NCBI RefSeq assembly: GCF_000621325.1
Contig: NZ_JHYQ01000020.1
Location: 30,761 to 89,302, forward strand
Direction: 5' to 3'
DNA length: 58,542 bases
DNA from: Thiothrix lacustris DSM 21227
Lineage (GTDB): Bacteria; Pseudomonadota; Gammaproteobacteria; Thiotrichales; Thiotrichaceae
Part shown: positions 24,822-34,449 of the stretch, one piece after another
How positions within the stretch are numbered: the stretch's first letter is position 1
Layout: each line of letters starts with the position of its first letter
Made by a program: the position numbers and the translations under genes
Notes under the pieces: generated by a model
Seen by the model: only the letters and a program-made list of their open reading frames with translations
Told to the model about the DNA's origin: nothing
Databases searched by the model: none

Positions 24822-26285
24822 TTAAAGTGGCAAGCTATTCAGCCATGTCGCTATGACTGCGCTGAGTGAATCCCCTTTGTTCGTGAAGTCATGATCTGCT
24901 TCTGGCAATACCATTTGTTTGGAATGGGTATTTCCTGCTTTTTGTATCAATGTTTGACGTGCTGGTATGAGACTGCTGACTTGTGCCGTGTCTTTTTCCC
25001 CGTATATATCAAGCACGGGTACTTTTAACTTGTCCAATGGCAAGGCTTGAACCATCTCTTGCCCTGCATCTATAGCCCCCATTCCTAAGCCTACATAAGC
25101 AGCAATCTCGCTATCACCCTTGTTGCTTAACCAGTTCATCGCCATGTGTGAACCACAGTCGTGCGCTGCTAGGACGATTGGGCTGATACTCTTTTGTTTC
25201 AGAAGTGCAATGCCTGCATCAATGCGTTTGTCTGCATTAAAAAACAGGGGGACATAGTCATAATAAGTCGCTCCCTTTGCTAGTACTGGCATCTGTAGGG
25301 ATAACGTTGTCCAGCCTTTGCTGCTTAGACCTGTACGCAGTGGGTGGGCTACTGTGCCATTCAAGCTTGAGCCACACCCAGGTAGGATAATCACTGCACC
25401 ACGCGGATGCTCAGCGGGAGTGAGAATGCCCATGAAGTTTTGTTTGCCATCATTCAGCGTGATGACCTCACCATCTGTCAGTGTGGCACTGGCTTCGTTG
25501 GTGATGCTTTGTTCAAGGGCATAATCAGGAATCGCATTAGCATCCGGTGCAGGTTTGTTAGCGGCTGTAGGCACTACATCATTTTTTTTTTCTTCCGGGA
25601 TGGAAGGTGATGTAGATGTTGGCTCTGTTACGGGTGTTGGTGTATTAACAGGTTCCGGGGTTGCTGGCTCAGTGGGTGAGGGGGGCATAACGACGTTAGC
25701 AGGAGCTGCTGTGGGCGCTGTCATCGGTTCTGGGGTTGCCGCTTCAGGCGTTGTAGTGGCTGCTGGTGAAGCTTCCTGAGTTGTTGTCGCTGGTACAGGT
25801 GCAGCATTATTGGTGTCGGATCTGGCACTTGCTGGTTCAGGATTTACTGCGGTATTTGGTGCAGTAGGTGTAGCAGTGTCAAAGGCTGAGGTTGCTGTTG
25901 CCGGTGCTGCTTCAGCAGTTGGGGCAGTTGTTGTTGCTGGCGCTGCTTCGACAGTTGGAGCAACGGTTGCTTCTGGTGTTGCTTCGACCGTTGGGGCAAC
26001 GGTTGCTTCTGGTGTTGCTTCGACAGTTGGAGCAACGGTTGCTTCTGGTGTTGCTTCGACCGTTGGGGCAGTTGTTGTTGCTGGCGCTGCTTCGACAGTT
26101 GGAGCAACTGCTGCTTCTGGAGCTGCTTCGATAGTTGGAGCAACTGTTGCTTCTTGTGTTGCTTCAACAGTTGGAGTCGGGGTGGTCGCCACTGCTGGAC
26201 TGGTAACTTCAACGGGCGAGCGCATTATCATCAATGTCAGCACGGCAACAGAAGCCAGTGTATAAACGGTTGCGGCAACTTTCAT
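24822..26285 (-). CDS. Membrane-anchored alpha/beta hydrolase-like protein (DUF3530-like) with repeat-rich stalk
   Basis: The 487-residue protein has an N-terminal membrane anchor or signal (VYTLASVAVLTLMIM), a stalk of about 225 residues made of Thr/Pro/Ala/Glu repeats, and a C-terminal alpha/beta hydrolase domain (about 255-487). The oxyanion-region motif is IILPGCGSS. The nucleophile elbow reads AHDCGS instead of GxSxG; later acid and base candidates are DIYGEKD and the His in EADHDF. I relate the domain to DUF3530, whose activity is unknown. The elbow may use Asp or Cys, or be inactive. It likely displays a hydrolase on a flexible periplasmic stalk. Confidence 0.8.
   Translation of the reverse strand: MKVAATVYTLASVAVLTLMIMRSPVEVTSPAVATTPTPTVEATQEATVAPTIEAAPEAAVAPTVEAAPATTTAPTVEATPEATVAPTVEATPEATVAPTVEATPEATVAPTVEAAPATTTAPTAEAAPATATSAFDTATPTAPNTAVNPEPASARSDTNNAAPVPATTTQEASPAATTTPEAATPEPMTAPTAAPANVVMPPSPTEPATPEPVNTPTPVTEPTSTSPSIPEEKKNDVVPTAANKPAPDANAIPDYALEQSITNEASATLTDGEVITLNDGKQNFMGILTPAEHPRGAVIILPGCGSSLNGTVAHPLRTGLSSKGWTTLSLQMPVLAKGATYYDYVPLFFNADKRIDAGIALLKQKSISPIVLAAHDCGSHMAMNWLSNKGDSEIAAYVGLGMGAIDAGQEMVQALPLDKLKVPVLDIYGEKDTAQVSSLIPARQTLIQKAGNTHSKQMVLPEADHDFTNKGDSLSAVIATWLNSLPL
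25906..26179. repeat. 36-bp tandem repeats coding for the hydrolase stalk
   Basis: Seven full 36-bp units and one partial unit lie head to tail (boundaries at 25906, 25942, 25978, 26014, 26050, 26086, 26122, 26158). On the minus strand each encodes a 12-residue unit of the type VEATPEATVAPT. Several units are nearly identical, while others carry clustered changes such as AAPATTTAPT, as expected from recent unit duplication and shuffling. Confidence 0.9.
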
Positions 26286-26421
26286 GTTCCTCTCCTAAAA
26301 ATTCTATGTTTGTTAAAATCGAATGAAACGTTCAAAATATACGATTGGAAGTGGGCGATACTTTCACTTAGAGTACAATGCCACAAAGCTTTTAATCAAC
26401 CATGCAACCGAGGAGTCCATC

Positions 26422-26841
26422 ATGGAACTGAAGGGAAGTAAGACAGAACAGCATCTGAAAGATGCATTTGCAGGTGAATCCCAAGCCAACCGCCGTTACC
26501 TTTACTTCGCAGCCAAAGCAGACGTGGAAGGCTACAACGATGTTGCTTCTGTATTCCGCTCCACCGCAGAAGGTGAAACAGGCCATGCTCACGGCCATCT
26601 GGAATACCTCGAAGCCTCTGGTGACCCGGCAACCGGTCTGCCTATTGGCCCAACAGGTGATAACCTGAAATCCGCTATCGCGGGCGAAACTCACGAGTAC
26701 ACCGATATGTACCCTGGCATGGCGAAAGACGCTCGTGCAGAAGGTTTCGACGAAATTGCTGACTGGTTCGAGACACTGGCAAAAGCGGAGCGTTCACACG
26801 CTAACCGTTTCCAAAAAGCGCTGGATAATTTGGACGCATAA
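26422..26841 (+). CDS. Rubrerythrin (diiron domain only)
   Basis: Rubrerythrin is a diiron protein that reduces hydrogen peroxide. The 139 residues form a ferritin-like four-helix bundle with the ligand motifs [33 protein letters not shown] and [10 protein letters not shown]. The rubredoxin domain found at the C-terminus of classic rubrerythrins is absent, so electrons must come from another protein. ATG 26422 follows AGGAG by 6 bp; an upstream in-frame ATG at 26323 would add a non-family extension. It heads an operon with an Fe-S oxidoreductase and DUF3501, a plausible electron source. Confidence 0.95.
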   Translation: MELKGSKTEQHLKDAFAGESQANRRYLYFAAKADVEGYNDVASVFRSTAEGETGHAHGHLEYLEASGDPATGLPIGPTGDNLKSAIAGETHEYTDMYPGMAKDARAEGFDEIADWFETLAKAERSHANRFQKALDNLDA

Positions 26842-26849
26842 TGTCTTTG

Positions 26850-26875
26850 TAGGGGCGGATATTTATTCGCCCCTA
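26850..26875. repeat. Intercistronic GTAGGGGCG-type hairpin (REP-like)
   Basis: TAGGGGCG and CGCCCCTA form an 8-bp stem around a 10-base AT-rich loop, in the 59-bp gap between rubrerythrin and the Fe-S gene. No T-tract follows. The sequence resembles short repeats scattered in many bacterial genomes and could act as an mRNA-stabilising or partial-termination element. Confidence 0.6.
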
Positions 26876-26900
26876 TCCCCCCTCACGGAGAACAACAATC

Positions 26901-28244
26901 ATGGCAACCCCAAAACGCGAAGGCAGCCTTGAAGCCCCCACCCGCCACGCTCTCGACTGGAAAAACCCCGAATTTTATAACGAAGATGCCGTCCTGCATG
27001 AAATGGAGCGCGTCTTCGACCTTTGCCACGGTTGCCGCCGTTGCGTCAGCCTGTGTAACTCCTTCCCCACGTTGTTTGATCTGGTCGATGAATCGTCGAC
27101 GATGGAAGTGGATGGCGTAGACAAAAAAGATTACTGGAAGGTCGTGGATCATTGTTACCTCTGCGACCTGTGTTACATGACCAAGTGCCCGTACATTCCG
27201 CCACATGAGTGGAATATCGACTTCCCGCATTTGATGCTGCGTGCCAAAGCGGTCAAGTTCAAGAAGGGCGATACTAAATTCCGCGACAAAGTGCTGAGTT
27301 CCACCGATAGGGTGGGCAAGCTGGCTGGTATTCCGGTGGTGGTGGATGTGGTCAACAAGATGAACCAGAACCCGACGTTCCGCAAACAACTGGATAAAGT
27401 GCTGGGTGTGCACCCGGATGCCAAAATCCCGTCCTACCACAGCCACACGGGGCGCGACCGCGTGACCCGTAATAAGACGCTGGATGAATCCAAGGCGGTC
27501 GCTGCGGGGCGTACCACCGGCAAGGTGGCGATTTTTGCGACCTGCTACGGCAACTACAACGAACCGCATATCGTTGATGACTTGCGCAAGGTGTTTGAAA
27601 TCAACGGTATTCCGGTCACTTTGCTGGACAAGGAGCAATGCTGCGGAATGCCCAAGCTGGAACTGGGCGATCTGGAGTCCGTTGCAGCCGCGAAGGATGT
27701 CAATGTCCCCGCGATGATGAAGCTCATCAACGACGGTTGGGATATTGTCGGCCCCGTGCCTTCCTGCGTGCTGATGTTCAAGCAGGAGTTGCCGCTGATG
27801 TTCCCGGATGATGCCGATGTGCAAACGGTGAAAGGGCGCATTTTCGACCCGTTTGAGTACCTGATGCTGCGCCACAAGGAAGGCAAGTTGAACACCAGCT
27901 TCAAAAAGCCTTTGGGTAAAGTCAGTTACCACACCGCTTGCCACCTGCGGGTGCAGAACATCGGTTACAAGACTCGCGAGCTATTGGAACTGATCCCCGA
28001 TACCAAGCTGGAATTGCTGGAACGTTGTTCTGGGCATGACGGCACGTATGCGGTGAAAAGTGAATTCCATGATATTTCGATGAAAATTTGTCGCCCGATT
28101 TTCACCAAGGTCAATCAGGCTAAGCCGGATTATTACGGCAGCGATTGCCCGATGGCGGGGCATCAAATCGAGAATGGGTTGGAAGAGGGAATGCCTGAAC
28201 CGACGCATCCTCTTACCATGTTACGGATTGCTTACGGATTGTGA
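26901..28244 (+). CDS. Fe-S oxidoreductase with two 4Fe-4S clusters and CCG domains (GlpC/HdrD-like)
   Basis: The 447-residue protein starts with a ferredoxin-type region holding two cysteine clusters, CHGCRRCVSLC and CYLCDLCYMTKCP. Two cysteine-rich CCG-type domains follow, with CCGMPKLELGD in the first and HTACHLRVQ plus a CSG variant in the second. The layout matches the electron-transfer subunit of anaerobic glycerol-3-phosphate dehydrogenase and heterodisulfide reductase. No GlpA/GlpB partner is nearby; instead it sits between rubrerythrin and DUF3501. I infer that it passes electrons to rubrerythrin. The physiological donor is unknown. Confidence 0.92.
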   Translation: MATPKREGSLEAPTRHALDWKNPEFYNEDAVLHEMERVFDLCHGCRRCVSLCNSFPTLFDLVDESSTMEVDGVDKKDYWKVVDHCYLCDLCYMTKCPYIPPHEWNIDFPHLMLRAKAVKFKKGDTKFRDKVLSSTDRVGKLAGIPVVVDVVNKMNQNPTFRKQLDKVLGVHPDAKIPSYHSHTGRDRVTRNKTLDESKAVAAGRTTGKVAIFATCYGNYNEPHIVDDLRKVFEINGIPVTLLDKEQCCGMPKLELGDLESVAAAKDVNVPAMMKLINDGWDIVGPVPSCVLMFKQELPLMFPDDADVQTVKGRIFDPFEYLMLRHKEGKLNTSFKKPLGKVSYHTACHLRVQNIGYKTRELLELIPDTKLELLERCSGHDGTYAVKSEFHDISMKICRPIFTKVNQAKPDYYGSDCPMAGHQIENGLEEGMPEPTHPLTMLRIAYGL

Positions 28245-28254
28245 GGAAACGGCA

Positions 28255-28836
28255 ATGGATAAGTTGACACGCGCAGACTTGATGAGTCTGGAACAGTATT
28301 CAATGGAACGCAAAGCCTTCCGCGAGAAGGTGATGGCACACAAGGCTAACCGCAAGATACACATTGGCTCGAATGCGACGCTGTATTTTGAAGATCGCCT
28401 GACCATGCTGTATCAAGTGCAGGAAATGCTGCGGATCGAGAAGATTTTCGAGTCCGCTGGTATTAACGAAGAGCTGGAAGCCTATAACCCGCTGATCCCG
28501 GACGGTTCCAACTGGAAAGCGACTTTCATGGTCGAATTTTCTGATGTGGAAGAGCGCAAAGTGCAATTGGGGCGGCTGATCGGCATTGAGCGCAAAACCT
28601 GGGTGCAAGTAGCGGGTTTCGATAAGGTGTACCCGATTGCCAATGAGGATTTGACGCGGGAAACCGAAGAAAAAACCTCAGCGGTGCATTTTCTGCGTTT
28701 TGAGCTGACGCCCGTGATGGTGGCATCCGTGCGCGAAGGTGCGGCTATCGCGATGGGGATTGAGCACCCCAACTACACCCATACCGTTACCTTGAGCGAA
28801 GCTTCGCGCGCTTCGCTCGCGGCTGATTTGGGTTAG
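28255..28836 (+). CDS. DUF3501 family protein
   Basis: This 193-residue protein is recognised by its family start (MDKLTRADLMSLEQY) and by its place after an Fe-S oxidoreductase and rubrerythrin, a gene order seen in several proteobacteria. It has no membrane segment and no cysteine cluster. The function is not known; it may be a partner or assembly factor of the Fe-S protein. ATG 28255 follows GAGGAA by about 6 bp and lies 10 bp after the previous stop. Its last four bases overlap the convergent ispB stop. Confidence 0.9.
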   Translation: MDKLTRADLMSLEQYSMERKAFREKVMAHKANRKIHIGSNATLYFEDRLTMLYQVQEMLRIEKIFESAGINEELEAYNPLIPDGSNWKATFMVEFSDVEERKVQLGRLIGIERKTWVQVAGFDKVYPIANEDLTRETEEKTSAVHFLRFELTPVMVASVREGAAIAMGIEHPNYTHTVTLSEASRASLAADLG

Positions 28837-29801
28837 TGACTACGGTTAATGGCAAACCACGCCAGTGATTCCAATGCCTGCCGGTACGCGCTATCGGGTA
28901 GGCATTGCAGGCTGGCAATGGCGGCTTCGGTTTCACCTTTGGCGCGTTCCAGCGTGTAATCAATCGCCTTGGTATCAGTAATGGCCTGCATGATGGCGTC
29001 GATCTGATCCAGTCCACCTTGCTCAATAGCGCTGCGGAGTATGACCGCCGTCGCCGCATCGCTACGTTGTATGGCAATAATCAGTGGTAAGGTCGGTTTG
29101 CCCTCGGCTAAATCATCGCCGACGTTTTTACCCATTTCCTCGGCATCGGCGGTGTAATCCAACACGTCATCGACTAATTGGAACGCTGTACCCAAATGCA
29201 TCCCGTATTTTGCCATCGCCTGTTCGTGTTCCGCACTCAAGCCAGTGAGTACCGCGCCTAACTGGCACGCGGCTTCAAACAGTTTCGCCGTTTTAGAATG
29301 AATGACTTCCATGTAACGGCTTTCGGATGTGTCAGGGTCGTGGCAGTTGAGTAACTGCAAGACTTCGCCTTCGGCAATGACGTTGGTGGTGGTGGAGAGG
29401 ATTTCCATCACGCGCATACTGCCGACATCCACCATCATTTCAAACGAGCGTGAATACAGGAAGTCGCCAACCAGCACAGCGGCTTGGTTGCCCCAGACGT
29501 TGTTGGCGGTTTCCTTGCCACGGCGCATGTCAGATTCGTCCACCACGTCGTCATGCAATAAGGTAGCGGTGTGGATGAATTCCACAATCGCGGCAATATC
29601 AATGTGACGTTCGCCCTGATAGCCACAGGCACGGGCAACCAGCAAGGCCAGTAACGGGCGTAAACGCTTGCCACCACTACCAATAATGTAATGGCTGAGC
29701 TGGTTGATAAGCACGACATCAGAATGCAGGCGACGCTGAATTAGAGCATTGACTGCCTGCATGTCGGCATCGGCAAGTTGGCGTATTGAGTTAAAATCCA
29801 T
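28833..29801 (-). CDS. ispB: Octaprenyl diphosphate synthase (polyprenyl synthetase)
   Basis: IspB builds the long prenyl side chain of ubiquinone from farnesyl diphosphate and IPP. It has 322 residues. The two Asp-rich motifs are HDDVVDESDMRRG and LVDDVLDYTAD, with GSGGKRLRPLL near the start. The exact chain length cannot be read from sequence. It lies divergently from rplU, the same arrangement as in E. coli. Confidence 0.95.
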   Translation of the reverse strand: MDFNSIRQLADADMQAVNALIQRRLHSDVVLINQLSHYIIGSGGKRLRPLLALLVARACGYQGERHIDIAAIVEFIHTATLLHDDVVDESDMRRGKETANNVWGNQAAVLVGDFLYSRSFEMMVDVGSMRVMEILSTTTNVIAEGEVLQLLNCHDPDTSESRYMEVIHSKTAKLFEAACQLGAVLTGLSAEHEQAMAKYGMHLGTAFQLVDDVLDYTADAEEMGKNVGDDLAEGKPTLPLIIAIQRSDAATAVILRSAIEQGGLDQIDAIMQAITDTKAIDYTLERAKGETEAAIASLQCLPDSAYRQALESLAWFAINRSH

Positions 29802-29968
29802 GATGATGCAGGCTGCGGTAAAGCACCGAATGCTAGGAATAGCCCCTTGCTATGTCAAGCGATACGCGCAACTCCTTGAAATATTTTATTTCGCGTTTGA
29901 CCTGAGAGGGTTTCAGCAGTACAATCCTGCGGCTCTTTAACAGGACATTTTTTGGAGAATCGACAATC

Positions 29969-30283
29969 ATGTATGCGGTCATCGTAACGGGCGGTAAACA
30001 GTACCGCGTCGCTCAAGGCGACAGCATCTTCGTTGAAAAACTGGATGCAGAAGAAGGCGCAAACATTGATTTCGATAATGTCCTGATGGTCGGGGAAGGT
30101 GACACCGTGCAAATCGGCGCACCTTACGTTGCAGGCGCGAAAGTAACTGCAAACGTTGTGGCCCAGACTCGCGGCGTCAAAGTGCGGATCATGAAATTCC
30201 GCCGCCGTAAGCACCATCAGAAATGTACTGGTCACCGCCAGTACCTGACACAAATCGAAATCACTGGTATTTCAGCAGCGTAA
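29969..30283 (+). CDS. rplU: 50S ribosomal protein L21
   Basis: L21 binds 23S rRNA in the large ribosomal subunit. It has 104 residues, begins [14 protein letters not shown] and carries the basic loop [16 protein letters not shown] near the C-terminus. It heads the conserved rplU-rpmA-obgE order, with rpmA 12 bp downstream. Confidence 0.98.
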   Translation: MYAVIVTGGKQYRVAQGDSIFVEKLDAEEGANIDFDNVLMVGEGDTVQIGAPYVAGAKVTANVVAQTRGVKVRIMKFRRRKHHQKCTGHRQYLTQIEITGISAA

Positions 30284-30295
30284 GGGGATACAGCA

Positions 30296-30568
30296 ATGGC
30301 ACATAAGAAAGCAGGCGGTAGTACCCGCAACGGTCGCGATTCAGAATCGAAACGACTTGGCGTTAAGCGCTTTGGTGGTCAATTCGTTCTGGCTGGTAAC
30401 ATTCTTGTTCGCCAGCGTGGTACACGTTTCCATGCTGGTGAAAATGTAGGTCTTGGTAAAGACCATACATTGTTCGCCAAGGCAGACGGCATCGTGGTTT
30501 TCAAGCAAAAAGGCGCTGAAAACCGTAAGTTTGTAAGCATCCAGCCTGTTGAAGGTTGCTCTGCTTAA
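30296..30568 (+). CDS. rpmA: 50S ribosomal protein L27
   Basis: L27 reaches the peptidyl-transferase centre. The 90 residues begin [16 protein letters not shown] and contain [19 protein letters not shown]. The normal N-terminus shows no extra cleavable extension of the Firmicute type. A terminator-like hairpin follows before obgE. Confidence 0.98.
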   Translation: MAHKKAGGSTRNGRDSESKRLGVKRFGGQFVLAGNILVRQRGTRFHAGENVGLGKDHTLFAKADGIVVFKQKGAENRKFVSIQPVEGCSA

Positions 30569-30594
30569 AAACTTCCGTCTTCGGACGATTTGCA

Positions 30595-30620
30595 GAAAGC
30601 CCCGCCTGTCGGGGCTTTTC
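30595..30620 (+). terminator. Terminator or attenuator between rpmA and obgE
   Basis: GAAAGCCCCG and CGGGGCTTTTC pair around CCTGT, with a short T-run inside the 3' arm. It lies 38 bp before the obgE start, so it may reduce readthrough from the ribosomal genes into the GTPase gene. Confidence 0.7.
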
Positions 30621-30630
30621 GCGTATATAG

Positions 30631-31683
<1,053 letters not shown>

Positions 31684-31687
31684 ATTC

Positions 31688-32794
31688 ATGCCCAAGACCC
31701 AGCGTTGGGTCGTCAAAATTGGTAGTGCCTTACTGACCCGTGATGGGGAAGGGCTTGACCGTGTCGCACTGGCAGATTGGGCGGGGCAAATGGCTCGCCT
31801 ACATCAGTCAGGGGTGGAAATTGTGTTGGTGTCTTCCGGCGCAGTTGCCGAAGGCATGAGCCGCATGGGCTGGAAGGTCAAACCCAAAGCCTTGTTTGAA
31901 AAGCAGGCGGCTGCCGCGATTGGGCAGATGAGCCTGATCCATGCCTATGAAATGGTGTTTCAGCAACACGGTTTCCATTCTGCGCAAGTGTTGCTGACCC
32001 ACGATGACCTCGCCAATCGCCGCCGTTACCTTAATGCCCGTAGTACCTTGATGACCTTGATTGAACTCAAGGTGATTCCGGTGATCAATGAGAATGATAC
32101 GGTGGCGTTTGATGAAATCCGTCTGGGTGACAATGACACGCTCGGCGCGATGGTGGCGAATCTGGTGGAAGCGGATGTGCTGGTGATTCTTACCGATCAG
32201 TCCGGTTTGTACGACAAAGACCCGCGTAAGTTTCCTGATGCCCAGATGATCTTTGAGGGGCGTGCTAATAACCCCGATTACGTGGCCTTTGCCGGTGGTG
32301 CAGGCACCTTGATCGGCAGTGGTGGGATGCGTACCAAGGTCTTGGCGGCGCAACGTGCGTCACGTTCTGGTTGTGCTACGGTGATTGCCTCTGGGCGTGA
32401 ACCACGGGTGCTGGAGCGCCTACGTGAGGGTGAGTTGCTGGGTACGTTGTTGTTGCCGGATGCCGCCCCGATTGCCGCCCGCAAGCAGTGGATTGCCGGG
32501 CAATTAGCCGCCAAGGGCACGTTGTGGTTAGATGAAGGGGCTGTAGGGGCTATCCTGAATACCGGTAAGAGTTTATTGCCCGTAGGGGTTTCGCGGGTCG
32601 AGGGTATTTTCGACCGGGGCGAAGTGGTCAGTTGTGTGACCGCCGATGGTCGCCTGATTGCCAAGGGATTGGTGAATTATTCGAGTGAAGAAGCTAACCG
32701 TATCAAACGTCAGCCGAGCAAATCAATTGAGCAAGTACTAGGCTATGTGGATGCGCCTGAACTGATCCATCGCGATAATTTGGTATTATTGTAG
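31688..32794 (+). CDS. proB: Glutamate 5-kinase
   Basis: ProB phosphorylates glutamate in the first step of proline synthesis. It has 368 residues from ATG 31688. The amino-acid kinase domain shows [26 protein letters not shown] and [13 protein letters not shown]; the C-terminal 90 residues form a PUA domain. No strong Shine-Dalgarno decides the start; ATGs at 31658 and 31664, inside the end of obgE, would add 8-10 residues as in some pseudomonads. The second-step gene proA is not here. Confidence 0.95.
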   Translation: MPKTQRWVVKIGSALLTRDGEGLDRVALADWAGQMARLHQSGVEIVLVSSGAVAEGMSRMGWKVKPKALFEKQAAAAIGQMSLIHAYEMVFQQHGFHSAQVLLTHDDLANRRRYLNARSTLMTLIELKVIPVINENDTVAFDEIRLGDNDTLGAMVANLVEADVLVILTDQSGLYDKDPRKFPDAQMIFEGRANNPDYVAFAGGAGTLIGSGGMRTKVLAAQRASRSGCATVIASGREPRVLERLREGELLGTLLLPDAAPIAARKQWIAGQLAAKGTLWLDEGAVGAILNTGKSLLPVGVSRVEGIFDRGEVVSCVTADGRLIAKGLVNYSSEEANRIKRQPSKSIEQVLGYVDAPELIHRDNLVLL

Positions 32795-32880
32795 GGTGAA
32801 GTTCGCTTTAGTCGGATTTTATTGTGGTGTGCGCAGGGCGTGGGATATGGTCTGCCACAGCGAACACAGAGGAACAGGAT

Positions 32881-33261
32881 ATGGATGGCGAGCGTTACAA
32901 TATTGAAGTGTCGGTGGAATCCCAATTCATCGAAAAAGAGTCTGACCCGGAACACTCACGTTATGTGTTTGCGTATACCGTGACCATTGTGAATCAGGGC
33001 AGCATTCCTGCCAAGCTGTTGACCCGGCACTGGATTATTTCCGATGCAGATGGGCGTACTCAAGAAGTGCGTGGGGACGGCGTGATTGGTGAACAGCCTT
33101 ATTTACAGCCTGGTGAAGGCTTTCGTTATACCAGTGGCACAATCTTGGACACCCCACTAGGCGTTATGCAGGGTACTTACCAAATGCTCGCAGATGACGG
33201 CGAGTACTTTGATGCGCCAATTTCCCCCTTTCGTCTGGTTGACCCGCGCGTTCTGCACTGA
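32881..33261 (+). CDS. apaG: ApaG family protein
   Basis: ApaG is a 126-residue single-domain protein of the immunoglobulin-like DUF525 fold. Seen are SRYVFAYTVTIVNQG, LLTRHWIISDADG, GEQPYLQPGEGF and GTYQMLADDG. Mutants of the enterobacterial protein affect cobalt resistance and magnesium efflux, but its molecular role is unsettled. AGGAACAGG precedes ATG 32881. It is not next to ksgA/apaH as in E. coli. Confidence 0.95.
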   Translation: MDGERYNIEVSVESQFIEKESDPEHSRYVFAYTVTIVNQGSIPAKLLTRHWIISDADGRTQEVRGDGVIGEQPYLQPGEGFRYTSGTILDTPLGVMQGTYQMLADDGEYFDAPISPFRLVDPRVLH

Positions 33262-33290
33262 GTCCCACTACCATTTATACTAAATAAAAA

Positions 33291-33316
33291 GGTTCGCACA
33301 CAAAAGTGCGCGAACC
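33291..33316. terminator. Hairpin after apaG, possible terminator
   Basis: GGTTCGCACA and TGCGCGAACC pair at 9 of 10 positions around CAAAAG. An A-run on the 5' side gives a T-tract on the minus strand only, so termination of the plus-strand transcript is uncertain. Confidence 0.4.
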
Positions 33317-33505
33317 CCATTGCGACCTCACTTTCCTTGTGAAAACGCGCAAAAGCATTGTGTTTACTATATGCACTGAGTGTAGATCAGTGTGCTATAA
33401 AATCAACTAACCACTTATCCACTCCTGATAGACACCTTCTAAAATCACGGGGTATATTAATAATAGATCGTATTTATTGTGTCTATAAAAAAAGAAGTGG
33501 TAACG

Positions 33506-34339
33506 ATGAAAACCCCAAGTAAATCAGTCCATGCAAGTGGTCTCGTGGCTTTATTTGTCCTATCTGGGGCAGCATTACACAGCCAGTCAGCGGAAGCAGC
33601 TGTTTATACCTACGTTGATCAAGAGGGTACTCGCTGGTTAACCAACACACCCAAAAAGGGTAATAAATACAAATTGGTTGCCAAATATGGCGCTCCTCAG
33701 AAAAGCGTCAAACCAGCCATTACCTCTAGCGTCCCTACTTCCTCTAACTATTCTGCAACACCGGCCAGTTCCAAAAGTTCTAGAGGTCATTGCGGTGGCC
33801 AAAGTCAGGCGCAACTGGATCGTAAGATGCTGATGCATTTGGACTCTATCCGTGCCCATGCGCGTACCTATGGTGTCGATGAAAATCTGGTAGTAGCGTT
33901 AATGAAGCAAGAATCTTGTTTTAATCCCAGTGCACGATCCCATGCTGGTGCAATGGGACTCATGCAGCTCATGCCTGGTACCGCAGATATGATGGGGGTC
34001 AATAATGCCTGGGATCCGCACGATAACATCAAAGGTGGAGTCAAGTACTTAGCGGAGCAATTGCGTGCATTCAATGGCAATGAATCCCTCGCATTGGCTG
34101 CTTACAACGCAGGGCCGGGTGCGGTGCGTAAGTACAATGGCATTCCTCCCTACCGTGAAACTCAAAACTATGTTGCCAAGATTATGGGCGACTATCGGCG
34201 TGGGCAAGCACAGCCTATTCAGCGGGCGGAGGCATCTGGTTTTCAGCGTACTGCGGGTGTGACAACGACCAAGGTGGCGAAAGGTCAGGGTTGGGCGCGT
34301 CCGGTGCAAGATTTCACGGTTTTCCGTGGCTTACCATGA
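33506..34339 (+). CDS. Lytic transglycosylase (SLT domain) with DUF4124 N-terminus
   Basis: The 277-residue periplasmic enzyme cleaves peptidoglycan glycan strands to 1,6-anhydro ends. A signal peptide ([21 protein letters not shown]) is followed by a DUF4124-like segment ([15 protein letters not shown]), a Ser/Thr-rich linker and the SLT domain from about residue 105, with catalytic Glu in [13 protein letters not shown] and motifs [25 protein letters not shown] and [12 protein letters not shown] 33506 fits the signal peptide; an in-frame ATG at 33479 would place charged residues ahead of it. The gene appears monocistronic, with 244 bp of mostly featureless sequence and one hairpin upstream. 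Confidence 0.94.
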   Translation: MKTPSKSVHASGLVALFVLSGAALHSQSAEAAVYTYVDQEGTRWLTNTPKKGNKYKLVAKYGAPQKSVKPAITSSVPTSSNYSATPASSKSSRGHCGGQSQAQLDRKMLMHLDSIRAHARTYGVDENLVVALMKQESCFNPSARSHAGAMGLMQLMPGTADMMGVNNAWDPHDNIKGGVKYLAEQLRAFNGNESLALAAYNAGPGAVRKYNGIPPYRETQNYVAKIMGDYRRGQAQPIQRAEASGFQRTAGVTTTKVAKGQGWARPVQDFTVFRGLP

Positions 34340-34449
34340 GTTGATATAGCTGCGTAAATTCTTTTTACAAGGAGTGCCTTTCACACACTGGCAACAATTA
34401 AACGCTGCGTGTATGCTTTCCGTTTGATTTTGATCTGTGGAGATAAGCA

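Noticed and set aside
25906-26179. CRISPR-like array
   Set aside because: The 36-bp periodicity has no unique spacers; units are contiguous coding repeats.
25810-26265. Long plus-strand open frames antisense to the hydrolase stalk
   Set aside because: The 36-bp repeat (a multiple of 3) keeps all frames open on both strands. Only the minus-strand frame has a membrane anchor, a ribosome site and a recognisable C-terminal domain.
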